From: Mesobacillus persicus
GTDB taxonomy: Bacteria > Bacillota > Bacilli > Bacillales > Cytobacillaceae
DNA: 64,000 nucleotides
Assembly: GCF_900109925.1 (NCBI RefSeq)
Contig: NZ_FOBW01000002.1
Span: forward strand, 372,001 to 436,000
Reading direction: 5' to 3'
Position 1 is the first letter of the stretch, and the number at the start of each line of letters is the position of its first letter. Positions 1 to 7,496 of this stretch are shown piece after piece. The notes below the pieces were generated by a model. It was not told where the DNA came from, made no database searches, and saw only the letters and a list, made by a program, of their open reading frames with translations. The translations under genes were made by a program, and so were the position numbers.

Positions 1-388
1 ACTGCCTGAAATTCCCCCTTGAACAAAAGAGTAAAGACGATGCCTTGCAATTTGTTGATCAACAATATATTGAATTTGCTCTAAGTTTAAATTTTTCATT
101 TCCCCGATTGATTCCATTTCAGGGTTAAACACCCGTCCAGCTGATAGGATTCTTTCTTTAGCATCTGCCTGTAGCTGTGAACCTTGGATAAGAGAATGAA
201 GATGGAACAACCAATTATCAAAATTCGAAAAGAACTGTTTTTGCAGTTCTTCTGGAAGCAATGAAAATGTCCGCTCTAGATATTTGTCATATACCAGTTG
301 TAGGTCATTTGGCACGTAATCAGAAAGGGCTAACTCCCATTCCTTCAGTTCATCTAGTACCTTCTGTTCCCTCTCCGTTAATGGCATT
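1..388 (-). CDS. EcsC family protein, N-terminal 129 residues (cut by window edge)
   Basis: The minus strand is open from an ATG at 386-388 to the window edge, so only the N-terminal 129 residues are present. A strong ribosome binding site (GGAGGG) precedes the ATG. The visible part starts MPLTEREQKVLDELKEWE and contains FNFDNWLFHLHSLIQGSQ-type sequence and a later AGRVFNPEMESIGEM stretch, which I recognise as the start of EcsC-family proteins found beside ackA in many Bacillaceae. EcsC proteins are of unknown biochemical role; the name comes from the third gene of the ecs ABC-transporter locus, but this copy is not next to ABC genes. The family assignment is from remembered sequence similarity, so it is likely but not certain. 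Confidence 0.75.
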
Positions 389-678
389 GTGAACCCTCCA
401 GCAAAAAATTAGTATCCTAAGTATATCACAAATGGAAAGTTCCTCGCTTTCATGAAGAAGTAGAAAAGCTGAAGTGCTCTGTTCAGCGGCGTATGGCCTG
501 GAACTCGAACTAAGATTAGGAAACACGAAGAGATGGCGTATTCGTACTTGACTTATCATAAGGGGAAATTCAGAGCTTTGTTGATATTTAAGCTGAATAC
601 TAAGTGTCTAGGTTATACCCAGAAAACAACCACCAATTATGAGAGAAGAGATCTAGGGTGGTTAGGGCACTTGGATTG
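389..678. other. Intergenic stretch without a recognised gene
   Basis: Between the EcsC-family start and the R2 hairpin array no reading frame with a ribosome binding site is seen. Around 480-660 there is AT-rich sequence with a few codon-like stretches that do not join into one frame; it may be decayed coding or repeat sequence. No promoter is obvious enough to call. Confidence 0.4.
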
Positions 679-886
679 GTTTGATAAATAACGGGAAAAT
701 TTCCCCTTAATTAGGAAATGGCACTGAGTATCTGTGAAATAGCGGGAGGGATTCCCCTTATTTGACTCGAAACACATCAAAATAGGTGATTTTGCTTTAT
801 ATAAGGGGAAAAACTCCCCCTATTTACCCCTATACGGGCTCTAATCTGCATTTAACGGGAAAATTTCCGCTTATTTACTATAGCTG
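679..886. repeat. R2 repeat, copy 1: array of four short hairpins
   Basis: Four units, each a short palindrome of the type (A)CGGGAAAATTTCC(C/G)CTTA or GGGGAAAAACTCCCC, occur at roughly 690, 742, 802 and 856, separated by AT-rich spacers. The whole stretch aligns unit by unit, spacers included, with 30612-30807: shared landmarks are TTTGATAAATAA at the left, ATTTAGGAAAT after unit 1, an AACAGGTAATTTT-like stretch before unit 3 and TATTTACCCC after it. Unit 3 reads GGGGA/TCCCC here but GCGGA/TCCGC in copy 2, a paired change that keeps the stem. Confidence 0.8.
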
Positions 887-922
887 GGGGATACTTAATC
901 TTTATTACAACAACCTTATCTT

Positions 923-957
923 TAAAAAAAAGGCAAAAGCGACTGCTTTTGCCTTTT
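923..957 (-). terminator. Intrinsic terminator of ackA
   Basis: On the minus strand, just past the ackA stop, AAGGCAAAAGC and GCTTTTGCCTT form a stem with a 4-base loop followed by an uninterrupted T run. Confidence 0.9.
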
Positions 958-962
958 CCCAC

Positions 963-2150
963 TTATTTCGCAAGTCTTTGAATATCTCTTGCAATCATAA
1001 CTTCTTCGTTTGTCGGAATCACCATTACTTTTACAGGAGAATGAGGATAGCTGATGAATGCTTCTTCCCCACGTACTTTATTAAGGGCCGGATCCCAATA
1101 CACTCCCATAAATTCTAGTCCTTTAAGAACACGCTCACGAATGGCTGAACTGTTTTCACCGATACCAGCTGTGAAAATAATCGCATCAACACCACTCATC
1201 CGTGAAGCATAAGAGCCAATATATTTATGGATTCGATTCCCGAAAACCTGTAGGGCAAGCTCAGCTCGCTCATTTCCTTTTTCAGCCTCATCCTCGATAT
1301 CACGTAAATCGCTTGAAAAGCCGGAAACTCCAAGCATTCCACTTTCTTTATTTAAGACATCAAGTACTTCATCGGCCGTCTTATTTGTTTTTTCCATAAT
1401 ATATGGGATAAGAGCAGGGTCAATGTTCCCTGAACGCGTCCCCATGGTTACACCTGCTAATGGAGTAAAGCCCATTGAAGTATCAATTGATTTGCCGCCT
1501 TCGATCGCAGCAATACTTGCTCCGTTTCCAAGATGGCAAGATATCAAACGTAAATGTTCCACTGGCCGTCCTAGCATTTCTGCTGCACGCTCGGAAACAT
1601 ATTTATGTGAAGTGCCATGGAAGCCATACTTTCTAATGCCATACTCTTTATAATAGTTATACGGTAGGCTGTATAAATAGGAATTCTCTGGCATTGTCTG
1701 GTGAAACGCAGTATCAAATACGGCTACCGCTGGTACGTTTGGAAGTGCCTGTTGGAACGCACGGATTCCAGTTAGATTGGCTGGATTGTGAAGGGGAGCT
1801 AGCTCTGATAACCCTTCAATTTTCTTTAATACATCCTCTGTAATTACTACTGAATCATTAAATTCCTCTCCGCCATGAACGACTCGGTGACCTACCCCTT
1901 CAATTTCATTTAGGGACTGGATAATATTAAGTGAAATTAATTTATCCAGTAGCATTTTAACAGCCACTTCATGGTTGGGAATATCCAATATATCTTTTAC
2001 TTTCTCATCATTAACGGTTATTTGAAAAATAGAATCATTCAGCCCGATTCTTTCTACAATTCCCTTTGTAATAACATCTTCACTTGGCATCTCAAACAAC
2101 TGAAATTTCAGAGATGAACTACCGGCATTGATTGCAATCATTTTAGCCAT
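963..2150 (-). CDS. ackA: Acetate kinase
   Basis: Reversible ATP + acetate to acetyl phosphate + ADP in the cytoplasm; with phosphotransacetylase it forms the overflow route that makes ATP from acetyl-CoA. At 395 residues it has full family length. Visible ASKHA signatures are NAGSSSLKF at residues 8-16, HRVVHGG with the catalytic Arg89, [29 protein letters not shown], and the C-terminal TAGIGENS and [11 protein letters not shown]. The start was taken at [13 protein letters not shown] because Bacillus homologues begin the same way. A perfect CcpA site and a promoter lie upstream and a strong terminator follows, so it is a single-gene unit separated from ytxK by a terminator. Known in B. subtilis to be activated by CcpA; the site here fits that. 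Confidence 0.98.
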   Translation of the reverse strand: MAKMIAINAGSSSLKFQLFEMPSEDVITKGIVERIGLNDSIFQITVNDEKVKDILDIPNHEVAVKMLLDKLISLNIIQSLNEIEGVGHRVVHGGEEFNDSVVITEDVLKKIEGLSELAPLHNPANLTGIRAFQQALPNVPAVAVFDTAFHQTMPENSYLYSLPYNYYKEYGIRKYGFHGTSHKYVSERAAEMLGRPVEHLRLISCHLGNGASIAAIEGGKSIDTSMGFTPLAGVTMGTRSGNIDPALIPYIMEKTNKTADEVLDVLNKESGMLGVSGFSSDLRDIEDEAEKGNERAELALQVFGNRIHKYIGSYASRMSGVDAIIFTAGIGENSSAIRERVLKGLEFMGVYWDPALNKVRGEEAFISYPHSPVKVMVIPTNEEVMIARDIQRLAK

Positions 2151-2234
2151 ATTTCTTTTTACGCTCCTTTATTTAACAACTTGTGCACTCTTACTTATTC
2201 TGCGCAACAAGCCCGATTTCTATCTCTCCAATCA

Positions 2235-2265
2235 TTATTAAAGCACTGTCGATTTGACATTTCAA
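2235..2265 (-). promoter_or_regulatory. Probable sigma-A promoter of ackA
   Basis: On the minus strand TTGAAA (2260-2265) is followed after 17-19 bases by the AT-rich TTTAAT/TAATAA (2235-2242). It lies directly downstream of the cre, the arrangement expected for CcpA activation. Confidence 0.5.
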
Positions 2266-2268
2266 TCG

Positions 2269-2282
2269 TGTTATCGCTTACA
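2269..2282 (-). promoter_or_regulatory. cre (CcpA binding site) upstream of ackA
   Basis: On the minus strand TGTAAGCGATAACA matches the B. subtilis cre consensus TGWAANCGNTNWCA at all defined positions. It sits just upstream of the -35 region, about 50 bases before the likely transcription start, where CcpA activates ackA in B. subtilis. CcpA itself is encoded at 31.0-32.0 kb in this window. Confidence 0.85.
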
Positions 2283-2401
2283 CTATAAATGTGTTTTTAT
2301 TCAGAAACTCTGAAAATTTCGGCAACAACTTTATCTGCAGGATAACCTTAAAAGCATAGTGGTAACAGGGGTTAAGTGGAGTAGCTAATCTATTGATGGG
2401 A

Positions 2402-2430
2402 TAAAAAAAACCGATGTAGAGGCATCGGTT
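2402..2430 (-). terminator. Intrinsic terminator of ytxK
   Basis: On the minus strand AACCGATGCC, a short loop and GCATCGGTT are followed by a run of eight T, immediately after the ytxK stop. Confidence 0.85.
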
Positions 2431-2431
2431 T

Positions 2432-3418
2432 TCATCTCTTATTCTCCTCAAACCAACGATCGATTCTTGTGAGAATGTTATTCATCGCTTGTCCATCGGA
2501 AAGTTTCGGCAAATCCACAAGCAATGCTTGCTTTGGCGGCTTAACTTCTGGAGCCTTTTTCTGTAAAATTAAAATACTTTTTGCTGCTGTTTTGTTTTTA
2601 AACATCGCTAACGGTAGTTGGACAATTCCTTGAATGTATACGTGCTCCTTAATAAACTCATGAAGGTGAACCGATTGTTCACTTTCAAACATTCCATTCG
2701 GAATAAGGAAGAATAGATATCCTCCGTCTTTTGTATGGTTTGTGCTCTGTTCAATAAATAAATGATGCGCATATGTATGGCCACTTTTGGCATGAATTTC
2801 ATACCCAGCTGCTCTAATATCATTTGGGTAGTAACCCACTGGGAGATCACAAATGACCGCATCAACGGGATCGATGAACAAAGGTTCAAGTGTGTCTTGA
2901 TTAAATAACTCAACCTCATGGGTCTGCAAGTTTGCATTTACATAGGCTAACTTAATTAGGATGTCGTCTATCTCACTTCCTAAAGAAACAATATTTTTAT
3001 CTAATTGATGATTTAATACCGTTGATAATAAATTCCCTGTACCAACAGCGGGGTCTAACAAGCGATAGCTTTGTTGTTGAACGAATTTATTAACTAGATA
3101 ACCTATAAACATTCCAACGGAGTCGGGAGTCATTTGATGATTGGGCTGAACATTTTCTTTCATCCCTTTTAATATTGCAAGTTGAAAGGCCTTACGTATC
3201 TCCTCTTTAGAGAATTCAGCAAGCTTAATTTCACTGTAAAGTTTTTCAAGCCGTTTGTAGGTCCACTCGCTAAGGTCGTCTTGAAGAATTTTGCCTTGAA
3301 ACAAGTTTTCCCCAGTCTCCGCCAGTGCCTCTAAATATGTACAAGATAATTCATCTTTCATCATATCTGCTGTTTCATTAAAAGCAGTAAATAATTTCTC
3401 TACAGGTACGATACTCAA
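2432..3418 (-). CDS. ytxK: YtxK family class I SAM-dependent methyltransferase-like protein
   Basis: The 328-residue protein has an N-terminal helical part (about 1-115) and a Rossmann methyltransferase domain with the SAM motif LLDPAVGTGNLL (DPAVGTGN at 122-129), as in N6-adenine DNA methyltransferases of type I systems. The position where such enzymes carry (N/D)PP(Y/F) reads DLPVGYYPND (from residue 191), so one of the two prolines is missing. No restriction subunit or specificity gene is nearby; instead it sits next to ackA and tpx as in B. subtilis, where it is a stand-alone gene of unknown substrate. It could methylate DNA, RNA or protein. A terminator separates it from ackA. Confidence 0.88.
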   Translation of the reverse strand: MSIVPVEKLFTAFNETADMMKDELSCTYLEALAETGENLFQGKILQDDLSEWTYKRLEKLYSEIKLAEFSKEEIRKAFQLAILKGMKENVQPNHQMTPDSVGMFIGYLVNKFVQQQSYRLLDPAVGTGNLLSTVLNHQLDKNIVSLGSEIDDILIKLAYVNANLQTHEVELFNQDTLEPLFIDPVDAVICDLPVGYYPNDIRAAGYEIHAKSGHTYAHHLFIEQSTNHTKDGGYLFFLIPNGMFESEQSVHLHEFIKEHVYIQGIVQLPLAMFKNKTAAKSILILQKKAPEVKPPKQALLVDLPKLSDGQAMNNILTRIDRWFEENKR

Positions 3419-3520
3419 TATTATTATTCCTCCTGAACCTCATTATTTCTTCATTTTAGCCTTGAATATTCTTTAGGACAAGTCTAACGGTTTTTAATGT
3501 ATACTTTTGAGTTTTTACAA

Positions 3521-3560
3521 AAGGCTATTTTCGTAAACTTTGTTACTATTGAATAAGGAG
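3521..3560. repeat. Solo arm of R6 element, next to R1
   Basis: AAGGCTATTTTCGTAAACTT followed by TGTTACTATTG closely matches the arms of the R6 inverted-repeat element at 55.2 kb. It ends one base before the R1 element, so the two repeat types are physically linked. Confidence 0.6.
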
Positions 3561-3561
3561 A

Positions 3562-3692
3562 GGTTGATTTGCGCTCCAGGATGCTCGCTTTCCGCGGGGC
3601 GTGCGGTGAGCCTCCTCGCTCGTTCCTCGCTGTGGGGTCTCACCTGTCCCGCTGCTCCCGCAGGAGTCTCGCACCTTCCGCTCCAATCAACC
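3562..3692. repeat. R1 repeat, copy 1 (GC-rich hairpin element, GGTTGATT-ended)
   Basis: A 131-bp GC-rich block in AT-rich surroundings with terminal inverted repeats GGTTGATT and AATCAACC. Inside, GGTGAG pairs with CTCACC, and the blocks TTTCCGCGGGG and CCCGCAGGAGTC are shared with three other copies in the window. Overlapping open frames across it are low-quality and lack ribosome binding sites, so it is not treated as coding. Confidence 0.9.
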
Positions 3693-3819
3693 GGTTTCAT
3701 AAAAGGTTTTCATTCACACAAAGGCATGATAACCACAATTCTTTTAAAAAAGGCATTAACTTTGTATTAGCTCGAGGTATATCGTTCCCTTAGTTGAAGT
3801 CATACTTTAACAAGGTCCT

Positions 3820-3850
3820 AAAATAAAAACCGCAGAAATGATTCTGCGGC
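3820..3850 (-). terminator. Intrinsic terminator of tpx
   Basis: On the minus strand CCGCAGAA-TCA-TTCTGCGG is followed by TTTTTATTTT, just after the tpx stop. Confidence 0.9.
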
Positions 3851-3870
3851 TGTCTAGATTAGTCGGTTTC

Positions 3871-4368
3871 CTATGCTTGCTTGGCTGCTTCTAGAGCAGC
3901 TTCGTAATTAGGATGATCTGTTGCTTCGCTGACATATTCAACGTAAGTTACTTTATCGTTAGCGTCTACAACGAATACGGCACGAGCTAAAAGGCGTAAT
4001 TCCTTAATCGCTACTCCATATGCTTCACCGAAAGATAATTCACGGTGGTCAGATAGTGTTTGAACGTTTTCAATACCATTTGCTCCACACCAGCGCTTTT
4101 GTGCGAAAGGTAAATCAACACTAACGGTTAATACCTTAACATTACCTAAATTAGCTGCTTCTTCATTAAAACGACGTGTTTGGGCATCACAAACACCTGT
4201 ATCAAGTGAAGGTACAACACTAATCAATCGTACAGACCCCTTTGAGTCTTGTAATCCCACCTGTGATAAATCGTTTGCAAGCACAGTAAAATCAGGAGCC
4301 TGATCCCCAACTTTTACTTCATTGCCAAGTAATGTAACTGAATTCCCCTTAAAAGTAACATTTGCCAT
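3871..4368 (-). CDS. tpx: Thiol peroxidase (atypical 2-Cys peroxiredoxin)
   Basis: Reduces hydrogen peroxide and lipid hydroperoxides using thioredoxin. The 165-residue protein shows the Tpx pattern: GDQAPDFTV near residue 21, the peroxidatic cysteine in [11 protein letters not shown] (Cys60) and the resolving cysteine in RWCGANG (Cys94), 34 residues apart as is usual for the family. The ATG is preceded by AAGGAGATGAG. It lies between ytxK and gerW as in B. subtilis and has its own terminator, so it is probably monocistronic. Confidence 0.97.
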   Translation of the reverse strand: MANVTFKGNSVTLLGNEVKVGDQAPDFTVLANDLSQVGLQDSKGSVRLISVVPSLDTGVCDAQTRRFNEEAANLGNVKVLTVSVDLPFAQKRWCGANGIENVQTLSDHRELSFGEAYGVAIKELRLLARAVFVVDANDKVTYVEYVSEATDHPNYEAALEAAKQA

Positions 4369-4497
4369 CTATCTCATCTCCTTGTCCAAATTATGTACAG
4401 TGTAAATATATCTTTTATCAGAAAATTTTTCAATTATTTGATATGCATAAAAAAATGCCGAGTAGGTTAACGGGACGTATTCTATGAATGGCTACAA

Positions 4498-4533
4498 ATA
4501 AAAAGTTAACTTTTCATAAAGAAAAGTTAACTC
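4498..4533 (-). terminator. Intrinsic terminator after gerW
   Basis: AGTTAACTTTTC and GAAAAGTTAACT form a 12-bp perfect stem around ATAAA, with T-rich sequence on the minus-strand side, 8 bases after the gerW stop. Confidence 0.9.
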
Positions 4534-4540
4534 CAATTGG

Positions 4541-5023
4541 TTACAATTCTAGATCTTGTTTTGGTCCCTTATATTCGCTAGGATTAGTAGGTTGAAGATT
4601 ATCACTATTATTATTGCTGCTCTGATTATTATTTTGATTCTTGTTGTCGCTACCCTTTGATAGCATTTGTTGAATTTTTTCTACAGCCTGAGGAGCAACA
4701 TCCATGATTTTTTCAATCAGGTGCGTATTCTCATCGAGATGAAGCATTTTTACACCTTGAGAACTTACAATTAAAAATGCGATTGGGGTTATGGATACTC
4801 CACCACCACTACCTCCACCAAAAGGCTGTGATGATCCACTTTCACCATCGATAACAAACTCACTTCCACCCGCTGCAAAGCCAAAGCCTACCTTGGAGAC
4901 TGTCATGATGACACTACCATCCGGGGTTTCAACAGGGTCACCGATGATTGTATTGACATCAATCATTTCCTTTAAATTTTCCATTGCAGTTGTCATAAGA
5001 CCTTGAATTGGATGATCTGACAT
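4541..5023 (-). CDS. gerW: Spore germination protein GerW (YtfJ family)
   Basis: The 160-residue protein matches the YtfJ/GerW family: a conserved N-terminal half (MSDHPIQGLMTTAMENLK, VGFGFAAGGSEF), a glycine-rich turn (GGGSGGGVSITPIAFL, about 69-85) and a variable Gln/Asn/Ser-rich tail ending in KQDLEL. In B. subtilis it is made in the forespore and is needed for normal germination with some nutrients; the molecular role is unknown. It follows ytfI by 17 bases, so ytfI and gerW are probably cotranscribed, and a strong terminator closes the unit. The symbol follows B. subtilis usage (ytfJ renamed gerW). Confidence 0.92.
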   Translation of the reverse strand: MSDHPIQGLMTTAMENLKEMIDVNTIIGDPVETPDGSVIMTVSKVGFGFAAGGSEFVIDGESGSSQPFGGGSGGGVSITPIAFLIVSSQGVKMLHLDENTHLIEKIMDVAPQAVEKIQQMLSKGSDNKNQNNNQSSNNNSDNLQPTNPSEYKGPKQDLEL

Positions 5024-5040
5024 TTGTACTTCCTCCTTAA

Positions 5041-5736
5041 TTAAACTGAGTTTGATTTATCATTAGAAAGAACCGAGAGAGGCTTCGTTTTGAAATTCGG
5101 CATCCCGCCCTTCCAATATTTAATCAGTTTCATTCCTGTCCATATAGCATGCCCGACACGAATTTGAAAGATACACTTCAATTGTATTTTTGTGGTGAAT
5201 TGTTGAAAAAATGGGGTAACTGTTAAAACAGGTTTTACACGCAACTTCATCAAGTTACTTATTAAACCAACTAATGAACCTTTTGCAGCCCAAACTCCGC
5301 CACAAATGACACCGGTAGCGGCCGCATCCCCAATTCCAACCCCTGTATGCCATTCAAACTTCCTAACAATGACCTTGCTTAGTAGTTTCCGAATATGAGT
5401 ATGTAAGCCTACAACATGGTCAATTAATTGTTTTGTATCATTAAGAGTATTAGCTAAATCTTCTTTTTCAAACTGCTTTTCCCCTTGTTGCTGTGTTTTT
5501 TCATCTGGGCCAGTTTTCGTTTTTTCCTTGATAACTATGGAGGGACTATCCTCATCTATCTTTATCATCGGTATTTCTTTCTTATACTTTATAATTCCCC
5601 CCCAAGCCTTCAAAGTAACCGTCAAATTATCATTTTGATTGCCGTGAAAAAAATCGATATGAATCTTTACCTTAGTAAAAATAACTAAAATTATAAATAG
5701 CAGGATAACCAGTAGTAACAGTAATAGCCACTTCAA
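5041..5736 (-). CDS. ytfI: DUF2953 family membrane-anchored protein YtfI
   Basis: 231 residues with one N-terminal membrane segment (LLLLLLVILLFIILVIFTKV, residues 4-23) and a basic, mostly polar remainder; this is the DUF2953 pattern of B. subtilis YtfI. The C-terminal part has GIGDAAATGVICGGVWAAKG and a later VGHAIWTGMKLIKYWKGG stretch, which may be membrane-associated. It is directly upstream of gerW, suggesting a sporulation role, though no function is established. A start at the annotated ATG is supported by spacing to the upstream yteJ terminator. Confidence 0.88.
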   Translation of the reverse strand: MKWLLLLLLVILLFIILVIFTKVKIHIDFFHGNQNDNLTVTLKAWGGIIKYKKEIPMIKIDEDSPSIVIKEKTKTGPDEKTQQQGEKQFEKEDLANTLNDTKQLIDHVVGLHTHIRKLLSKVIVRKFEWHTGVGIGDAAATGVICGGVWAAKGSLVGLISNLMKLRVKPVLTVTPFFQQFTTKIQLKCIFQIRVGHAIWTGMKLIKYWKGGMPNFKTKPLSVLSNDKSNSV

Positions 5737-5774
5737 ATTTGCTCACTACCTTTCAGCCTCCCATTATAGGCAAG

Positions 5775-5808
5775 AGAAAAAAAAATAAACCTGCCTAATG
5801 GCAGGTTT
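5775..5808 (-). terminator. Intrinsic terminator of yteJ
   Basis: AAACCTGCC-TAAT-GGCAGGTTT perfect stem-loop directly abutting the yteJ stop codon, followed on the minus strand by ATTTTTTTTT. Confidence 0.95.
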
Positions 5809-6327
5809 TTATCTTTCATGAATAACAGAAGTATCTGCGAACAAATCATGTAGCCCTTGTTTCTTTGGTAGGAAAGCAACGACCACATAAGCAATAAGGA
5901 TAGTCGTTGAAATAAAACGGCCAATCCATTCTCGGAATAAAATCGCTCCCCAGGTAAGGCTATCTCCTTTGAGATGTATGACTTTAATCCCAAACACCAT
6001 TTTACCCAACGTCTGTCCCGTTAGCTTGGTCATTAGGACAAAATATAAATAATAAGTAAAAGCAGTTGCTATCGCTATCGGGGTGAACATACTAGTTTCA
6101 GCAATCGATAAATCTAAAGAGCGAAAAACTGGGTAAATCACCAAACGATTAACACTACCGATGACAACCAAATCCAATAAATATGCCCAAAATCTCATCC
6201 AAAATCCCGCATATCGAGGTGGATTAGAGGCTAGAGAGGGCTTTTCGTCTCCCTTACCTTTCACGGTCTCACTCTCACTTAAGTCTGTTTGGTCTAGCCC
6301 TTCGGTTTCATTTCCCTCATAGCTCAT
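5809..6327 (-). CDS. yteJ: RDD family membrane protein YteJ
   Basis: 172 residues with a charged, acidic N-terminal tail of about 38 residues, then PPRYAGFWMRFWAYLLDLVVIG, the Arg/Asp-containing first helix that defines RDD proteins, and further hydrophobic segments near 80-105 and 138-158. RDD proteins are small multi-pass membrane proteins, some linked to ion exchange, but YteJ has no established function. It lies 19 bases after sppA, and in B. subtilis sppA and yteJ form one operon linked to resistance to lantibiotics; the same arrangement is seen here. Confidence 0.92.
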   Translation of the reverse strand: MSYEGNETEGLDQTDLSESETVKGKGDEKPSLASNPPRYAGFWMRFWAYLLDLVVIGSVNRLVIYPVFRSLDLSIAETSMFTPIAIATAFTYYLYFVLMTKLTGQTLGKMVFGIKVIHLKGDSLTWGAILFREWIGRFISTTILIAYVVVAFLPKKQGLHDLFADTSVIHER

Positions 6328-6345
6328 AACCTAAGTTCACTCTCC

Positions 6346-7353
6346 TTATTCAGCATATAAATACATCAACCTTGGAGAATTAGGTTGAGACAATAGCTTC
6401 ATTAAAGTCGCCATTTCTAAATCTTCACCCATTAACTTTTGTGTTCCGACGCTGAAAAGAGAATCTAAACCAAAGTTTACTGAGTATTGAATCACTTGTG
6501 CTTTTGGAAGCTTCTCGTCCTCTTTCACAACTTCAATTACATCGTCTAGATGACCCAGACCATCAATTAGATTTAATTCTAAAGCTTGCCTACCATCGTA
6601 AATACGGCCATCCGCAATCTGTTTTACTTCGTCAACGCTCATATTCCGCCCTTCAGAAATGACCTTAACAAAACCCTCATAGGAATTATCAATCATTGAC
6701 TGTAAAATTTCTCTTTCCTCCTCTGTCATCTCCCTTGAACCGCTCATAATATCCTTATACGGTCCACTCTTAATCGTAACAAATTCAACACCATATTTCT
6801 CAGCAAGACCTGCATAATTAACTCCCTGCATGATCACTCCTAAAGAACCTGTCAATGTTTCAGGGCTCGCGTAAATTTTATCTGCCGGTGCTGAGATATA
6901 ATAACCTCCAGAAGCAGCCATAGATCCCATCGATACATAAACAGGCTTGTTTACTTCATTTTGAATTTCAATAATTTTATCGTGGATTTCCGCACTTTCA
7001 ACCACTCCTCCTCCAGGAGAATTAACCCGCAGGATTATGGCTTTCACCGTATGGTCATCCTTAGCATAATCTAGCTGCTCAATAAACTTGCGATGATTAT
7101 AACCCGTTGTTTCTAAAAAGGAACTTGAACTACCTGTATCCTGAATGGTTCCATTCACTGTAAGAACGACAATCTTGTTTAAAGCATCTCCTTCTTCTAA
7201 AACTTCCTCCATCACTGCATCTTCCGCTGCGAACATATCAGAAAAGGCTGTATCGAATCCTGAAAAAGCAAAGGATGACAGAAGATTTACAAATACCGAA
7301 ACAACAAATAATACAGTTGCAATAGCAAGTGCCGCCCATCTTTTTCCGTTCAT
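6346..7353 (-). CDS. sppA: Signal peptide peptidase SppA
   Basis: Membrane-bound serine protease (S49) that degrades cleaved signal peptides. I place the start at the ATG 7351-7353 because AGGAGG lies 7 bases upstream; the ATG 21 bases further upstream would put that site inside the gene. From this start there is an N-terminal anchor (residues 6-25), [13 protein letters not shown] (111-123), nucleophile Ser148 in MAASGGYY and general base Lys200 in [10 protein letters not shown], a Ser-Lys spacing equal to that of B. subtilis SppA. The protein is 335 residues, the short single-domain form typical of Gram-positives. Cotranscription with yteJ is likely. Confidence 0.96.
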   Translation of the reverse strand: MNGKRWAALAIATVLFVVSVFVNLLSSFAFSGFDTAFSDMFAAEDAVMEEVLEEGDALNKIVVLTVNGTIQDTGSSSSFLETTGYNHRKFIEQLDYAKDDHTVKAIILRVNSPGGGVVESAEIHDKIIEIQNEVNKPVYVSMGSMAASGGYYISAPADKIYASPETLTGSLGVIMQGVNYAGLAEKYGVEFVTIKSGPYKDIMSGSREMTEEEREILQSMIDNSYEGFVKVISEGRNMSVDEVKQIADGRIYDGRQALELNLIDGLGHLDDVIEVVKEDEKLPKAQVIQYSVNFGLDSLFSVGTQKLMGEDLEMATLMKLLSQPNSPRLMYLYAE

Positions 7354-7496
7354 GTAATTCCTCCTTTTGTTCAAATTTTGTTAACTAGTTCGTTTTTACT
7401 TAGTGGTAAACTTTAATTAATCTCTCCTATTTTAGCAAAAAATGCGTAATAAGGGGTAATATAACAATGAGCAATTTAAAGTCTGGAGGAATCAGA

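Noticed and set aside
350-559. 69-codon open frame upstream of the EcsC-family gene
   Set aside because: No ribosome binding site, overlaps the real start of the EcsC gene in another frame, and resembles no protein I know.
679-886. Four-hairpin array as a CRISPR
   Set aside because: Units are short and divergent, only four occur, and the spacers themselves are conserved in the second copy.
786-1118. Open frame overlapping the ackA end
   Set aside because: Runs through the R2 array and the ackA terminator and is antisense to ackA.
2432-3418. ytxK as part of a restriction-modification or defence system
   Set aside because: No restriction or specificity subunit nearby, catalytic motif is atypical and the gene is in a conserved housekeeping order.
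3515-3793. Open frames on both strands across R1 copy 1
   Set aside because: They exist only because the repeat is GC-rich and free of stops; there is no RBS, and the same DNA occurs in other gaps.
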